64,000 nucleotides of DNA from Streptomyces canus. Its GTDB lineage: Bacteria > Actinomycetota > Actinomycetes > Streptomycetales > Streptomycetaceae. Below, in pieces: positions 40,680 through 49,018 of this stretch. Below the pieces are notes generated by a model, which saw nothing but the letters and a program-made list of their open reading frames with translations, did no database searches and was not told the DNA's origin. The stretch spans positions 100,202-164,201 of the forward strand of contig NZ_KQ948677.1 of the NCBI RefSeq assembly GCF_001514145.1. Reading direction: 5' to 3'. A program made the position numbers and the translations under genes. Every line of letters begins with the position of its first letter. Positions within the stretch are counted from its first letter, which is position 1.

Positions 40680-42179
40680 ATGCGACAGGTAGTGCGGGAG
40701 TTCCAACAAAGGGCCGAGCAGGCGGACTTCGTCGCCGTCATCGACGACGATGGCAGTCATACGGCGCGCGAGCTGCTCGCCGAGGCCGGCCGGCTCGCCG
40801 AAGCGATGTTCCCCGGCGGCCCGGGCGGCACCGTCATGCTCCAGGCCGACAACTCATGGCGTACCGTCGCAGGCTCCCTGGCCGTGGGACTGCGCGGCGG
40901 GGTCCTCGCGGTCGTCAACCGGCACACCACACATGCCGAGTTCGCCGCGGCCTACGAGGACATCCGCCCCGACGCGGTCGTCGCCGAGGCCTCGGCGAGT
41001 GACGAATGGGGGCTCCCCGAACTGCTGCCGGGCCCGGTGGACGCGGTGCTCGACGGCTGGACCTGCCGTGCCACGCCCGGTCCGCGTGAAGTGTCACGGT
41101 GGTCCGGCGGCGTCCTCATCGGGCTGACCTCCGGCTCGACCGGGCGTCCCAAGGGCGTGGTGCAGTCCGAGGAGGCCCTCCGCTACGCCTGCGCCAGCAC
41201 GATCGACATCAACGGCCTGGCCCCCGGCGACGCGGTGGCCGCGATCGTGCCGCTGTCGTCGACGGCCGCCTACTGCTTCGGCGTCTACCTCTCCCTGCTG
41301 CTGGGCGGCCCGCTCGTCCTGACCTCGAAGTGGGACCGTGCCCTCGCGCTGCGGCGGATGGCAGAGACCGAGGTGCGCTGGACCATGTGCGTACCGACGA
41401 TGGCGCTGCAGATGGGGGCCGAGGCGGCCGGATCCGGTGCGCTCTCGGGAGTCCGCGCCATCACCGTCGGCGGCGGCCCCATGGACCGTGGCGCCCTGGC
41501 ACGTGCCGAACGGTCACTGGGCACCAAGATCCTGCGCGTCTTCGGCATGTCGGAGTGCCTCGGCCACACCTCGCCCCGCCCCGACGACCCCGAGGAGATC
41601 CGGCTCGGCAGGGACGGCCGCCCCTTCCCGGGCACGCACCTGCGCGCACTGACCCCCGACGGTGCCGAGGCCGGACCGGGCGTCACCGGCCGGGCACAGG
41701 TCCGAGGCCCCTCGCTGTTCGTCGGCTACGCCCGCGACGGCCGCGTCGAGCGGCCGGAACTGACCGAGGACGGCTTCTTCCCGACCGGCGACCTGCTCCT
41801 GACCCACGAGGACGGCACCGTCAGCATCATGGGCCGCGAGAAGGACATCATCATCCGCGGCGGCCGCAACATCGACATCACCGAGATCGAGCGGGCGGTC
41901 GCCGGGTACCCGCGCGTGGCCAGGGCCTGCGTCGCCGCGGTCCCGGACGAGGTGCTCGGCGAGCGCGTCGCGCTGCTGGTCGTCACCGAGGACGGACACG
42001 GCATCGACCTGGCCGAGGTGACCGGACATCTGGAGAGCGTCGGACTGTCCAAGGCCAAGTGGCCCGAGTTCGTGTACGACGTCGAGGAGTTGCCGCAGAC
42101 CAAGGTCGGCAAACTCGACCGGAGCGGAGCCCGCGAACTCGCCCACCGGCTACGGACGGGCACACCCGACTCGGCCTGA
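40680..42179 (+). CDS. AMP-forming acyl-CoA synthetase
   Basis: A 499-residue adenylating enzyme. P-loop 'GLTSGSTGRPKGVVQSEEAL', 'RVFGMSECLGHTSPRPDDPE', 'FFPTGDLLLTHEDGTV', hinge 'MGREKDIIIRGGRNIDITEI' and the C-terminal 'PQTKVGKLDRSGARELA' with the catalytic Lys are complete. It is shorter at the N-terminus than typical FadD proteins and resembles cyclohexanecarboxylate-CoA ligase-like enzymes (AliA type). It would activate the acid that the downstream beta-oxidation-like genes degrade. No ribosome-binding site better than GCGGGATGCG is seen around the ATG at 40680. Confidence 0.88.
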   Translation: MRQVVREFQQRAEQADFVAVIDDDGSHTARELLAEAGRLAEAMFPGGPGGTVMLQADNSWRTVAGSLAVGLRGGVLAVVNRHTTHAEFAAAYEDIRPDAVVAEASASDEWGLPELLPGPVDAVLDGWTCRATPGPREVSRWSGGVLIGLTSGSTGRPKGVVQSEEALRYACASTIDINGLAPGDAVAAIVPLSSTAAYCFGVYLSLLLGGPLVLTSKWDRALALRRMAETEVRWTMCVPTMALQMGAEAAGSGALSGVRAITVGGGPMDRGALARAERSLGTKILRVFGMSECLGHTSPRPDDPEEIRLGRDGRPFPGTHLRALTPDGAEAGPGVTGRAQVRGPSLFVGYARDGRVERPELTEDGFFPTGDLLLTHEDGTVSIMGREKDIIIRGGRNIDITEIERAVAGYPRVARACVAAVPDEVLGERVALLVVTEDGHGIDLAEVTGHLESVGLSKAKWPEFVYDVEELPQTKVGKLDRSGARELAHRLRTGTPDSA

Positions 42180-42272
42180 TCAAAGGCGATCCGGCTTGAC
42201 CAGAGGACAGACCCGGCGGGGTCGCCCCGCCGGGTCCGATCCCCAGCGAAACAGCAGCAGCATTGGAGAATC

Positions 42273-43313
42273 ATGACAGCGCGGTTCGACCAGGGCCCAT
42301 GGGCCGCAGCCGGAGTCCAGACCGTCCAGCCCGGAGTGCACCGCGTTCCCCTGCCACTGCCCAACGACGGCCTGCACGCCGTCAACGTCTATCTGCTGGA
42401 GGATCTCGCCGAGGACGACGGCATCGTCATGATCGACGGAGGCTGGGCGATCCCCGAGGCGCGCAAAGCGCTCGAGGAGGCGCTGGCCGCCATCGGGCGC
42501 GACCTCGGCGACATCAGCCACATCCTGGTCACCCACATCCACCGTGACCACTACACCAACGCCGTGGAGCTGCGCCGCCTGCTGGGCTCGCGGGTCTACC
42601 TGGGCGCGGGCGAACGGCCGGGCCTGGAGATGCTCGACAGGCTGCGCAGCGACGAACCCGCCGGCTCACTGGAGACGCTGCGCAGGGGAGGAGCGGCCGA
42701 ACTCGCCGAACAGATCCAGGCGATGGACCACGGCGGCTACGACCCCAGCGTGTGGGAGGCCCCCGACCAGTGGCTCGGAGCGGAAACGCTCCGCTTCGGC
42801 GACAACGAGCTGCGCGTCGTACCGACCCCCGGGCACACCAAGGGACACGTGGTCTTCCTGGACGAACGGCGCGGACTGCTGTTCGCCGGCGACCACGTCC
42901 TTCCGCACATCACCCCGTCCATCGGCTTCGAGCTGACCGAAGCGGGCGGGCGCCCCCTCGCCGACTACCTGGACTCGCTGCGGTTGATGACGCGGTACGC
43001 CGACACCCGACTGCTGCCCGCGCACGGGCCGGTCACCGACAGCGCCCACACCCGCGTCGCCGAACTGCTCACCCACCACGACGACCGGCTGGCCAAGAGC
43101 CTGACAGCGCTGGGCGAGGACACCCTCGACGCGCACGCGGTGGCGCGCAAGCTGGGCTGGACGCGCCGCGAAGTGCCGTTCGGCGACCTCAACGCCTTCA
43201 ACCAGATGCTCGCCGTGAACGAGACGGCGGCCCACCTGGACGTCCTCGTCCTGCGCGGACGCGCCACGGTGGCGTTCGTGGGCGGGGTGAACCAGTACGC
43301 ACGCGTGCGCTGA
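42273..43313 (+). CDS. MBL-fold metallohydrolase
   Basis: A 346-residue metallo-beta-lactamase-fold hydrolase. The metal site is 'LVTHIHRDHYTNAVEL' (HxHxDH), 'PTPGHTKGHVVFLDE' and 'LLFAGDHVLPHI', with a final His in 'LLPAHGPVTD'. A C-terminal winged-helix-like segment ('LDAHAVARKLGWTRREVP') follows, as in the LACTB2/RNase-Z-like thioesterase group. Esters, lactones or CoA thioesters are possible substrates; lactone opening would suit a 4-hydroxy-acid pathway. Last plus-strand gene before a terminator. Confidence 0.86.
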   Translation: MTARFDQGPWAAAGVQTVQPGVHRVPLPLPNDGLHAVNVYLLEDLAEDDGIVMIDGGWAIPEARKALEEALAAIGRDLGDISHILVTHIHRDHYTNAVELRRLLGSRVYLGAGERPGLEMLDRLRSDEPAGSLETLRRGGAAELAEQIQAMDHGGYDPSVWEAPDQWLGAETLRFGDNELRVVPTPGHTKGHVVFLDERRGLLFAGDHVLPHITPSIGFELTEAGGRPLADYLDSLRLMTRYADTRLLPAHGPVTDSAHTRVAELLTHHDDRLAKSLTALGEDTLDAHAVARKLGWTRREVPFGDLNAFNQMLAVNETAAHLDVLVLRGRATVAFVGGVNQYARVR

Positions 43314-43332
43314 ACACGGCACGTGCCCAGGG

Positions 43333-43362
43333 GGAGGGGCTCGGCCATCGCCCCGCCCCTCC
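43333..43362. terminator. Bidirectional terminator between convergent genes
   Basis: GGAGGGGC (43333-43340) and GCCCCTCC (43355-43362) form a stem with a 14-base loop; T-rich sequence (TTCTTTG) follows on the plus strand. It lies between the convergent hydrolase and SDR genes. Confidence 0.65.
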
Positions 43363-43395
43363 TTCTTTGTCGGCAGACCATGCCGGCGGGCCTCG

Positions 43396-44193
43396 TCAGC
43401 GGGCCGTCCAGCCGCCGTCCACGTACAGCTCGGATCCCGTGATGAACGTCGCGTCCTGGGAGGCCAGGAACGCCACCGCGCCCGCGACCTCGTCGGGCCG
43501 GCCCAGCCGCCCCATCGGGGTGCCCTCGACCATGGCGGTGTGCCGGGGCGTGCCCCGCCACAGTTCCCGGGACAGGGGCGTCTCGATGAAACCGGGGTGG
43601 ATCGAGTTGACGCGGACACCACGCGTGGCCCAGTGAAGTGCCGCGTTCTTCGTCATCAGGCGGACCGCGCCTTTCGCGGCGTGGTACGAGAACTGGCTGC
43701 CGAAGCCGCCGACGGTGCCGAAGATCGACGCGATGTTGACGATCGAGCCACCGCCGGAGCGTTCGATCGCGGGACCGGCGTGCTTCATGCCGAGCCACAC
43801 ACCGCCCTGGGTGACGGCGATGACCTTGTCCCAGGACTCCTGGGTCTCCGTCTCGACCGTCCGCATCTCGGCGATGCCCGCGTTGTTGACCAGCACCGAC
43901 AGCCCGCCCAGCTCGTCGACCACCCGCTTGACCGCGCCGCGCCACGCCTCCTCGTCGCTTACGTCCAGCGCGAGGCCGAGCGCCCGCTCCCCGTCACTCG
44001 TCAGCTCCTTCGCCAGGTCGTCGCAGCGACCGGCGTCCACGTCCGTCACCACCACCGTCGCGCCCTCCGCGGCGAGCCGGTGCGAGACGGCGTGTCCGAT
44101 GCCGCCGGTCGCACCGGTGACCAGGGCGATCTGTCCGGACAGTCGGTCTCCCACGGGCTCTCCTCGGTTCGGTGTGTGCGCGGTCGCGGTCAT
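43396..44193 (-). CDS. Short-chain dehydrogenase/reductase (second kinase/ACAD/SDR set)
   Basis: A 265-residue SDR: 'VTGATGGIGHAVSHRLAAEG', 'VLVNNAGIAEMRTVETE', catalytic Ser/Tyr/Lys in 'IASIFGTVGGFGSQFSYHAA' then 'KGAVRLM', and 'FITGSELYVDGGWTAR'. The ATG overlaps the kinase stop (ATGA, 44190-44193). It is last in the minus-strand operon ACAD-kinase-SDR and corresponds to the LvaD-type position. Confidence 0.88.
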   Translation of the reverse strand: MTATAHTPNRGEPVGDRLSGQIALVTGATGGIGHAVSHRLAAEGATVVVTDVDAGRCDDLAKELTSDGERALGLALDVSDEEAWRGAVKRVVDELGGLSVLVNNAGIAEMRTVETETQESWDKVIAVTQGGVWLGMKHAGPAIERSGGGSIVNIASIFGTVGGFGSQFSYHAAKGAVRLMTKNAALHWATRGVRVNSIHPGFIETPLSRELWRGTPRHTAMVEGTPMGRLGRPDEVAGAVAFLASQDATFITGSELYVDGGWTAR

Positions 44194-45218
44194 GGCAGCA
44201 GCTCCAGCCCCGAGCGCAGCAGCGCGGGGACCGCAGACCCGACCCGCTCGAAGCCGGTGCCGACGGTCTGTCCCGCGAGGTAGCGGGCGTGGATGCCCTC
44301 CGCGATGACGGCGAGCTTGAAACAGGCCAGGGCCTGGTAGTAGGGCAGGGCGTCGATGTCGCGGCCGGACCTTGCGGCGTACCGCGCGGCCAGTTCGGGG
44401 GCGGCGGGGAAGCCGGCGTTGGCCGTCGGGACGTGCCGTGCCGCGAGGACCGGCTCGCAGGTCGGATCCCAGTACATGAGGAGCATGCCGAGATCGGCGA
44501 GGGGATCACCGAGCGTGGCCATCTCCCAGTCGACGATCGCCGCGATCCGGCCGAAGCCGTCGGGCGCCAGGATGGTGTTGTCCAGGCGGTAGTCGCCGTG
44601 CACGATCGCCGGAGCGCCACTGACGGGCACGGCGCGGGCGAGCCTGCCGTGCAGTTCGTCGACGTCGGGCAGCGAACGCGTGGCGACCTTCTCCCACTGC
44701 CCGCGCCAGCGCCTCACCTGACGCTCCAGATAGCCGTCCGGCCGGCCGAAGTCACCGAGCCCCACGGCGAAGGCGTCCACGGAGTGGAGTGCCACCAGCG
44801 CATCGACGAGCGCGTCGGCGGTCCGTCGCGCCTCGGCGGGTGGCAGTACGGCTGCGTCGTCGCCGTCGCGCAGCACCGTCCCCTCCACGAAGTCGACGAC
44901 GCAGAACGGCGCGCCGATCACCTCCGGGTCCCGGCACGACAGCACTGCGCGGGCGACGGGCACCCCGGTACCACCGAGGGCGGCGACGACGCGGTACTCG
45001 CGGTCCATGTCGTGCGCGGTGGGGGTCAGTACCCCCAGCGGGGGCCGGCGCAGCACCCAGCGGTGCGTCCCGTCGGTCACCTCGTACGTCAGATTGGAGC
45101 GCCCGCCCTGGAGCAGCCGGATCCTCAGCGGGCCGGCGCACTCGGGGACATGGCGGTCGAAGTACCGCTGCAGTGCGGGCACGTCGACGCCGACCACGGC
45201 AGCCTCGGACGCGGTCAC
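44190..45218 (-). CDS. APH-family kinase (ACAD10/11- and LvaA-like), second copy
   Basis: A 342-residue kinase. 'LLQGGRSNLTYEVTDGTHRW' forms the nucleotide loop, 'WVLRRPPLGVLTPTAHDMDR' includes the ATP Lys/Arg region typical of the ACAD11 kinase domain, 'AIVHGDYRLDNTILAPDG' is the catalytic loop (Asp209, Asn214) and 'AIVDWEMATLGDPLADLGML' carries the metal-binding Asp230. It matches the ACAD10/11 kinase domain more closely than the copy at 31053. GTG start overlaps the acyl-CoA dehydrogenase stop (45215-45218). Confidence 0.9.
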   Translation of the reverse strand: MTASEAAVVGVDVPALQRYFDRHVPECAGPLRIRLLQGGRSNLTYEVTDGTHRWVLRRPPLGVLTPTAHDMDREYRVVAALGGTGVPVARAVLSCRDPEVIGAPFCVVDFVEGTVLRDGDDAAVLPPAEARRTADALVDALVALHSVDAFAVGLGDFGRPDGYLERQVRRWRGQWEKVATRSLPDVDELHGRLARAVPVSGAPAIVHGDYRLDNTILAPDGFGRIAAIVDWEMATLGDPLADLGMLLMYWDPTCEPVLAARHVPTANAGFPAAPELAARYAARSGRDIDALPYYQALACFKLAVIAEGIHARYLAGQTVGTGFERVGSAVPALLRSGLELLP

Positions 45219-46417
45219 CGTGCGGCCACCCGCTCCCGCGCCGCCCGCACCGCACGCTTGGCGATGGCCCACCGGTGGGTCTCGGAAGGACCGTCGTAGA
45301 TCCGGAACGGACGCACCTCCCGGTACAGCCGCGACAGCGGGGCGTCCCCCGAGATGCCGAGCGCGCCGCACACCTGCACGGAGCGGTCGACGACCCGGTT
45401 GACCGCCTCGGAGACGTATGTCTTGGCGATCGAGGTGTGCTGGGCGGCCGAGCGGCCCTGGTCCAGTTCCCAGCAGGCCCGCCACAGCACCGCGCGGCTG
45501 GTCTCGATGTCGATCTCGGAGTCGGCCAACAGCTGCTGCACCATGCCGAGTTCGGCCAGCGGTTTGCCGAAGGCCGATCGCTCCGTCGCCCGCTCGAGGG
45601 CGATGTCCTGCGCCCGCCGGGCCACGCCGAGCCAGCGCATGCAGTGCGTCATACGGGCGGGCCCGAGGCGCACCTGCGCGTATGTGAATCCCTGGTCCAC
45701 CTCGCCCAGGACGGCGCTGTCGGCTACTTCGCAGCTCTCGAAGAGGATCTCGCTGTGGCCGCCGAACAGGCCCTGGTCCAGGGTCTCGATATTGCGGACG
45801 ATCTTCATTCCCGGGTTGTCGGCGTCGACGAGGAACATCGTCGCGCCGCCCGCGTCGCCCGGTCCGCCGCTGGTGCGGGCCATGCAGATGGCGAAGGCCG
45901 CCCCGTCGGCGCCGCTGATGAACCACTTGCGTCCGTCGATCCGCCAGCCGCCGTCGACCCGGGTCGCGGTGGTGCCGAGGGCGCGCGGATCGGAACCGGC
46001 GCCGGGCGCCGGCTCGGTCATCGCGAAGCAGGACCGGACCTCACCCGCGGCCAGCGGCCGCAGGTAGCGCTCCTTCTGTTCGTCCGTGGCGACCACTTCG
46101 AGCAGATGTGTGTTGCCCTCGTCGGGTGCCGCGCAGTTCAGCGCCAGCGGCCCGAGCAGCGAGTACCCCGCCGCCTCGAACACCACGGCCTGGCCGCACA
46201 GGTCGAGCCCGAGCCCGCCCCATTCCGTGCCGACGTGGGGTGCGAACACCCCCACGTCGCGGGCCGCCCGCTGGAGCCGGCGGCGCAGTGGCTCCGGACC
46301 GGCGTGGACGTTCCCGTCGCACGCCCGCTCCTCGGGGATCACCACATCCTGTACGAACGCGGTGGTGCGCCGAGCGACGTCGGCGACCCTCTCGTCGATC
46401 TCGAACCCGATGGGCAT
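45215..46417 (-). CDS. Acyl-CoA dehydrogenase, ACAD10/11- and LvaC-like, second copy
   Basis: A 400-residue protein with 'SCFAMTEPAPGAGSDPRALG', 'IDGRKWFISGADGAAFAICM', 'ARMTHCMRWLGVARRAQDIA' and 'QVCGALGISGDAPLSRLYRE', all as in ACAD11. At the usual YEGT position it reads 'IYDGPSETHRWAIAKR', giving Asp375 instead of Glu. The ATG at 46417 follows GGGAG by five bases. First gene of the operon with kinase and SDR; it faces a TetR gene across a pair of mirrored operator copies. Confidence 0.9.
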   Translation of the reverse strand: MPIGFEIDERVADVARRTTAFVQDVVIPEERACDGNVHAGPEPLRRRLQRAARDVGVFAPHVGTEWGGLGLDLCGQAVVFEAAGYSLLGPLALNCAAPDEGNTHLLEVVATDEQKERYLRPLAAGEVRSCFAMTEPAPGAGSDPRALGTTATRVDGGWRIDGRKWFISGADGAAFAICMARTSGGPGDAGGATMFLVDADNPGMKIVRNIETLDQGLFGGHSEILFESCEVADSAVLGEVDQGFTYAQVRLGPARMTHCMRWLGVARRAQDIALERATERSAFGKPLAELGMVQQLLADSEIDIETSRAVLWRACWELDQGRSAAQHTSIAKTYVSEAVNRVVDRSVQVCGALGISGDAPLSRLYREVRPFRIYDGPSETHRWAIAKRAVRAARERVAAR

Positions 46418-46434
46418 GTTCACTCCCGAGCTTG

Positions 46435-46451
46435 GCTACTGACCATTAGCC
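46435..46451. promoter_or_regulatory. TetR operator copy, acyl-CoA-dehydrogenase side
   Basis: GCTACTGACCATTAGCC, 18 bases before the acyl-CoA dehydrogenase start. It is the reverse complement of 46520-46536 except for one base. Confidence 0.7.
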
Positions 46452-46519
46452 ATCTCAAGGGGGAAGGGGGCGGCATGTCAAGAGCCCCGGCTATAGTGGC
46501 TGCTCAGGCAGACAGATTC

Positions 46520-46536
46520 GGCTAATGGTCGGTAGC
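46520..46536. promoter_or_regulatory. TetR operator copy, regulator side
   Basis: GGCTAATGGTCGGTAGC, directly before the ribosome-binding site of the tetR gene. With the copy at 46435-46451 it forms a mirrored pair, centre to centre 85 bases (eight helical turns). Confidence 0.7.
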
Positions 46537-46549
46537 TTCAGGAGTTGGC

Positions 46550-47266
46550 GTGAGTTCAGCCCAGAGCGAGGGGCACGGGAGGTCGCACAGCGCATCCCGT
46601 AGCGGGTCGTACGAGCGGCCGCACCGGCCGGCCCGGGCCGACGGCGCACCCGTCACCGACCGCCGGTCGGCGATCCGGCAGGCCGCGCTTCGCCTCTTCG
46701 CCGCGCAGGGCTACCGGTCCACGACCATGGCCGACATCGGAGCCGCCGTGGGCATCCGAGGCCCGAGCCTCTACAAGCACGTGACCTCCAAGCACGAACT
46801 GCTGGCCGAGATCATGATCGGCACGATGGAACAGCTCATCGCCGACAACATCGTGGCCGTCTCCGGCATCGACGACGTCCGGGAACAACTGCGCCGCTCC
46901 GTGGAGGCGCACATCCGCTACCACGCCCGCCACCGCCTGGAGGCCTTCGTCGGCAACCGCGAGATCGGCAGCCTGGACCAGCCCGACCAGGACCGGGTGC
47001 TCGGCCGCCGCAGCGACTACGAACGCCGCTTCCGCGAACTCATCGAGCAGGGGGCCGCCGAGGGCGCCTTCCACGTACAGTCGGCCCGCATCGCCTCGTA
47101 CTCGATCCTCGACATGGGCATCGGCGTCGCCAGCTGGTTCCACGAGGGCGGCGAGTTCTCCGTCGATCAACTCGCCTACCAGTACGGCGACATCGCCCTG
47201 CGCATCGCGGGAGCACGCCCGCACGGTGGCACGTCGGTGGGGGAGGAGCCGGGGTCGCTGCGCTGA
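46550..47266 (+). CDS. TetR-family regulator divergent from the second ACAD/kinase/SDR operon
   Basis: A 238-residue TetR protein with a long polar N-terminal tail, then 'AALRLFAAQGYRSTTMADIG' and 'AAVGIRGPSLYKHVTSKHEL' as the DNA-binding domain. The ligand domain ('HIRYHARHRLEAFVGNREIG', 'SILDMGIGVASWFHEGGEFS') is of the KstR/FadR acyl-CoA-responsive type (TetR_C_33-like). GTG at 46550 with AGGAG about six bases upstream. The paired 17-base sites in its promoter are its likely operators. Its target is different from the 37353 regulator's sites. Confidence 0.9.
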   Translation: MSSAQSEGHGRSHSASRSGSYERPHRPARADGAPVTDRRSAIRQAALRLFAAQGYRSTTMADIGAAVGIRGPSLYKHVTSKHELLAEIMIGTMEQLIADNIVAVSGIDDVREQLRRSVEAHIRYHARHRLEAFVGNREIGSLDQPDQDRVLGRRSDYERRFRELIEQGAAEGAFHVQSARIASYSILDMGIGVASWFHEGGEFSVDQLAYQYGDIALRIAGARPHGGTSVGEEPGSLR

Positions 47267-47403
47267 GCCCACCGTGTCGAGGGGCCGACAGGTGGTGGAC
47301 GGCGAAGGCGATGGTCTGAGGATGTCGAGAACGTGCCAACGGCTCCGTCCCAGGGACATCAGCGGCCACCACCAGCCGCACGACGAAAAGGGAGAAACCC
47401 AGC

Positions 47404-47844
47404 ATGGCCATTCAGCGCATGGACAACGTCGGCATCGTCGTAGAGGACATGGACGCCGCCATCGCGTTCTTCGTGGAACTCGGAATGGAGCTGGAGGGCA
47501 GGGGGGAGGTCGAGGGCCTCTTCGCCGACCAGTGCACCGGACTCGACGGCGTGCACTGCGACATCGCGATGGTCCGGACCCCGGACGGGCGCAGCCGCCT
47601 CGAGCTCGCGAAGTACCGCAGCCCCGCGGTGATCAGCGCCGGGCCACGCAACCGACCGCACAACATTCTGGGCACGCACCGCGTCATGTTCGCCGTCGAC
47701 GACATCGAGGACACGGTTGCCCGCCTGCGCCCGCACGGCGCCGAACTCGTCGGCGAGATCGCCCGGTTCGAGGACAGCTATCTGCTCTGCTACCTCCGCG
47801 GCCCTGAGGGCATCATCGTCGGACTGGCCGAGCAACTGCACTGA
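47404..47844 (+). CDS. VOC-superfamily (glyoxalase/dioxygenase-fold) protein
   Basis: A 146-residue VOC protein: 'MAIQRMDNVGIVVEDMDAAI' starts the first beta-alpha-beta unit, 'HRVMFAVDDIEDTVARLRPH' the second, and 'GPEGIIVGLAEQL' ends with the metal-ligand Glu/Gly pattern. Possible functions include lyase, isomerase or resistance protein. It follows the tetR gene by 137 bases with AAGGGAGAAACCC before its ATG. No clear link with neighbours. Confidence 0.87.
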   Translation: MAIQRMDNVGIVVEDMDAAIAFFVELGMELEGRGEVEGLFADQCTGLDGVHCDIAMVRTPDGRSRLELAKYRSPAVISAGPRNRPHNILGTHRVMFAVDDIEDTVARLRPHGAELVGEIARFEDSYLLCYLRGPEGIIVGLAEQLH

Positions 47845-47865
47845 GAAGAAGAGACTTTTGCAGCG

Positions 47866-48537
47866 TCAGTAGACAGGAGCCCGGTGACGTGAGGCCGGCT
47901 TGCGGGCCAGGATTTGAAGACCGGCCGATGTGTTGCCGTTCATGGTGGTCACGGTGGTTCGGCGGGTGTCGATGGTCTCGAACCCGGCGAGCAGAGAGGT
48001 GAACCAGTCGTCCGGATGGTGACGGCACACTGCGCCGTCGCCGGTCTCGAACACCCCGTAGGCGCCGTAGGCCTCGGCGAACCTCGCGTAGCGGTCACGG
48101 TTGCGCTGGTCGCTTTGCAGCGGCAGGTCGCTGAGGTAGAGCAGTGCGCCGGGCTTGAGCACACGGTGCAGCTCGCCGATCAGCAGCCGCTGTGCGTCGT
48201 CGCTCGGGATGCAGGTCAGCACTGCGAAGAGCAGGACCACGTCGATGCTCGCGTCCGGGCAGGCGAGTGCCGGCGGAGTGTCCAGCACCGCGAAGCGCAT
48301 CGCGGGGTGCAGGCTGCGGGCCCGGGCGATCATCCCCGGCGATGTGTCGACGCCGCAGAGGTTGTCAAAGCCCTGCTGTTCCAGCGCGTCCAGGGTTCGG
48401 CCGTAGCCGCAGCCGTAGTCGAGGATCGCGGCGCTGCGTTCGAGGTTGTCCAGCCACGGTGTGTGCAGGGGATGCGTGAACCGCTTCGTCGTCGCGGCGG
48501 CGTCCCCATAGGCGGTCTGGCTGTCGAGGTCGGACAT
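47866..48537 (-). CDS. Class I SAM-dependent methyltransferase
   Basis: A 223-residue methyltransferase: motif I 'AILDYGCGYGRTLDALEQQG', acidic end of strand 2 'LCGVDTSPGMIARARSLHP', motif II 'DASIDVVLLFAVLTCIP' and 'ELHRVLKPGALLYLSDLPL'. GGAGG eight bases before the ATG at 48537 sets the start, excluding a longer reading. The remnant of a flavin oxidoreductase begins immediately next to its promoter on the other strand. Substrate unknown. Confidence 0.88.
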   Translation of the reverse strand: MSDLDSQTAYGDAAATTKRFTHPLHTPWLDNLERSAAILDYGCGYGRTLDALEQQGFDNLCGVDTSPGMIARARSLHPAMRFAVLDTPPALACPDASIDVVLLFAVLTCIPSDDAQRLLIGELHRVLKPGALLYLSDLPLQSDQRNRDRYARFAEAYGAYGVFETGDGAVCRHHPDDWFTSLLAGFETIDTRRTTVTTMNGNTSAGLQILARKPASRHRAPVY

Positions 48538-48559
48538 GGTGGATGCCTCCCATGGGCTG

Positions 48560-48844
48560 GAGCACGAACACCGCATGATGGCCGAGGGCCTGGCCGAACT
48601 GGGCCGCCCCGCCCCCTCGCGCGCCGACCACGCCGCCACCTACGGCCCCGACGGCATGGTCTTCGTCGGCAGCCCCGACGAGATCACCGACCGCATCCTC
48701 CACCTGCACGAACTGCTCGGCCACATCCGCCAGATCCTCCAGATGGACGTCGGCGGCATGCCCCAACGCGACTTCCTCCGCGCCATCGAACTCCTCGGCA
48801 CGAAAGTGCTCCCGCAGATCCGCGCAGAGCTGGTGCAACCGTGA
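48560..48844 (+). pseudogene. LLM-class (luciferase-like) flavin oxidoreductase, C-terminal remnant
   Basis: The plus strand reads 'GPDGMVFVGSPDEITDRILH' and 'QILQMDVGGMPQRDFLRAIE' then 'LLGTKVLPQIRAEL', the last 90 residues of bacterial luciferase-like monooxygenases. The TIM-barrel core is absent and the sequence starts next to the divergent methyltransferase gene, so this is a truncated relic. The stretch 48845-49018 shows nothing else. Confidence 0.8.
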
Positions 48845-49018
48845 GCTGTAGGCGGGGTGGTGCAGGTATCTGACGGAGTGTCACAGAACCGCCGGAAAAT
48901 GTTCAGCAGTTCCGACACTGCCCTGGCGCAGTCCTTGTTCGATGCAGGGGGCGGGCTCCGAATTCCGGCTTCCAGCCCCAGCCGTCCGCCCGGTGCGGTG
49001 ACGACCCGGTCCACCGAG

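Noticed and set aside
27467..46417. Steroid (cholesterol) degradation cluster
   Set aside because: The Ltp/DUF35 pair and KstR-like regulators are reminiscent, but ring-opening enzymes (KstD, KshAB, HsaABCD) and Mce transporter genes are absent.
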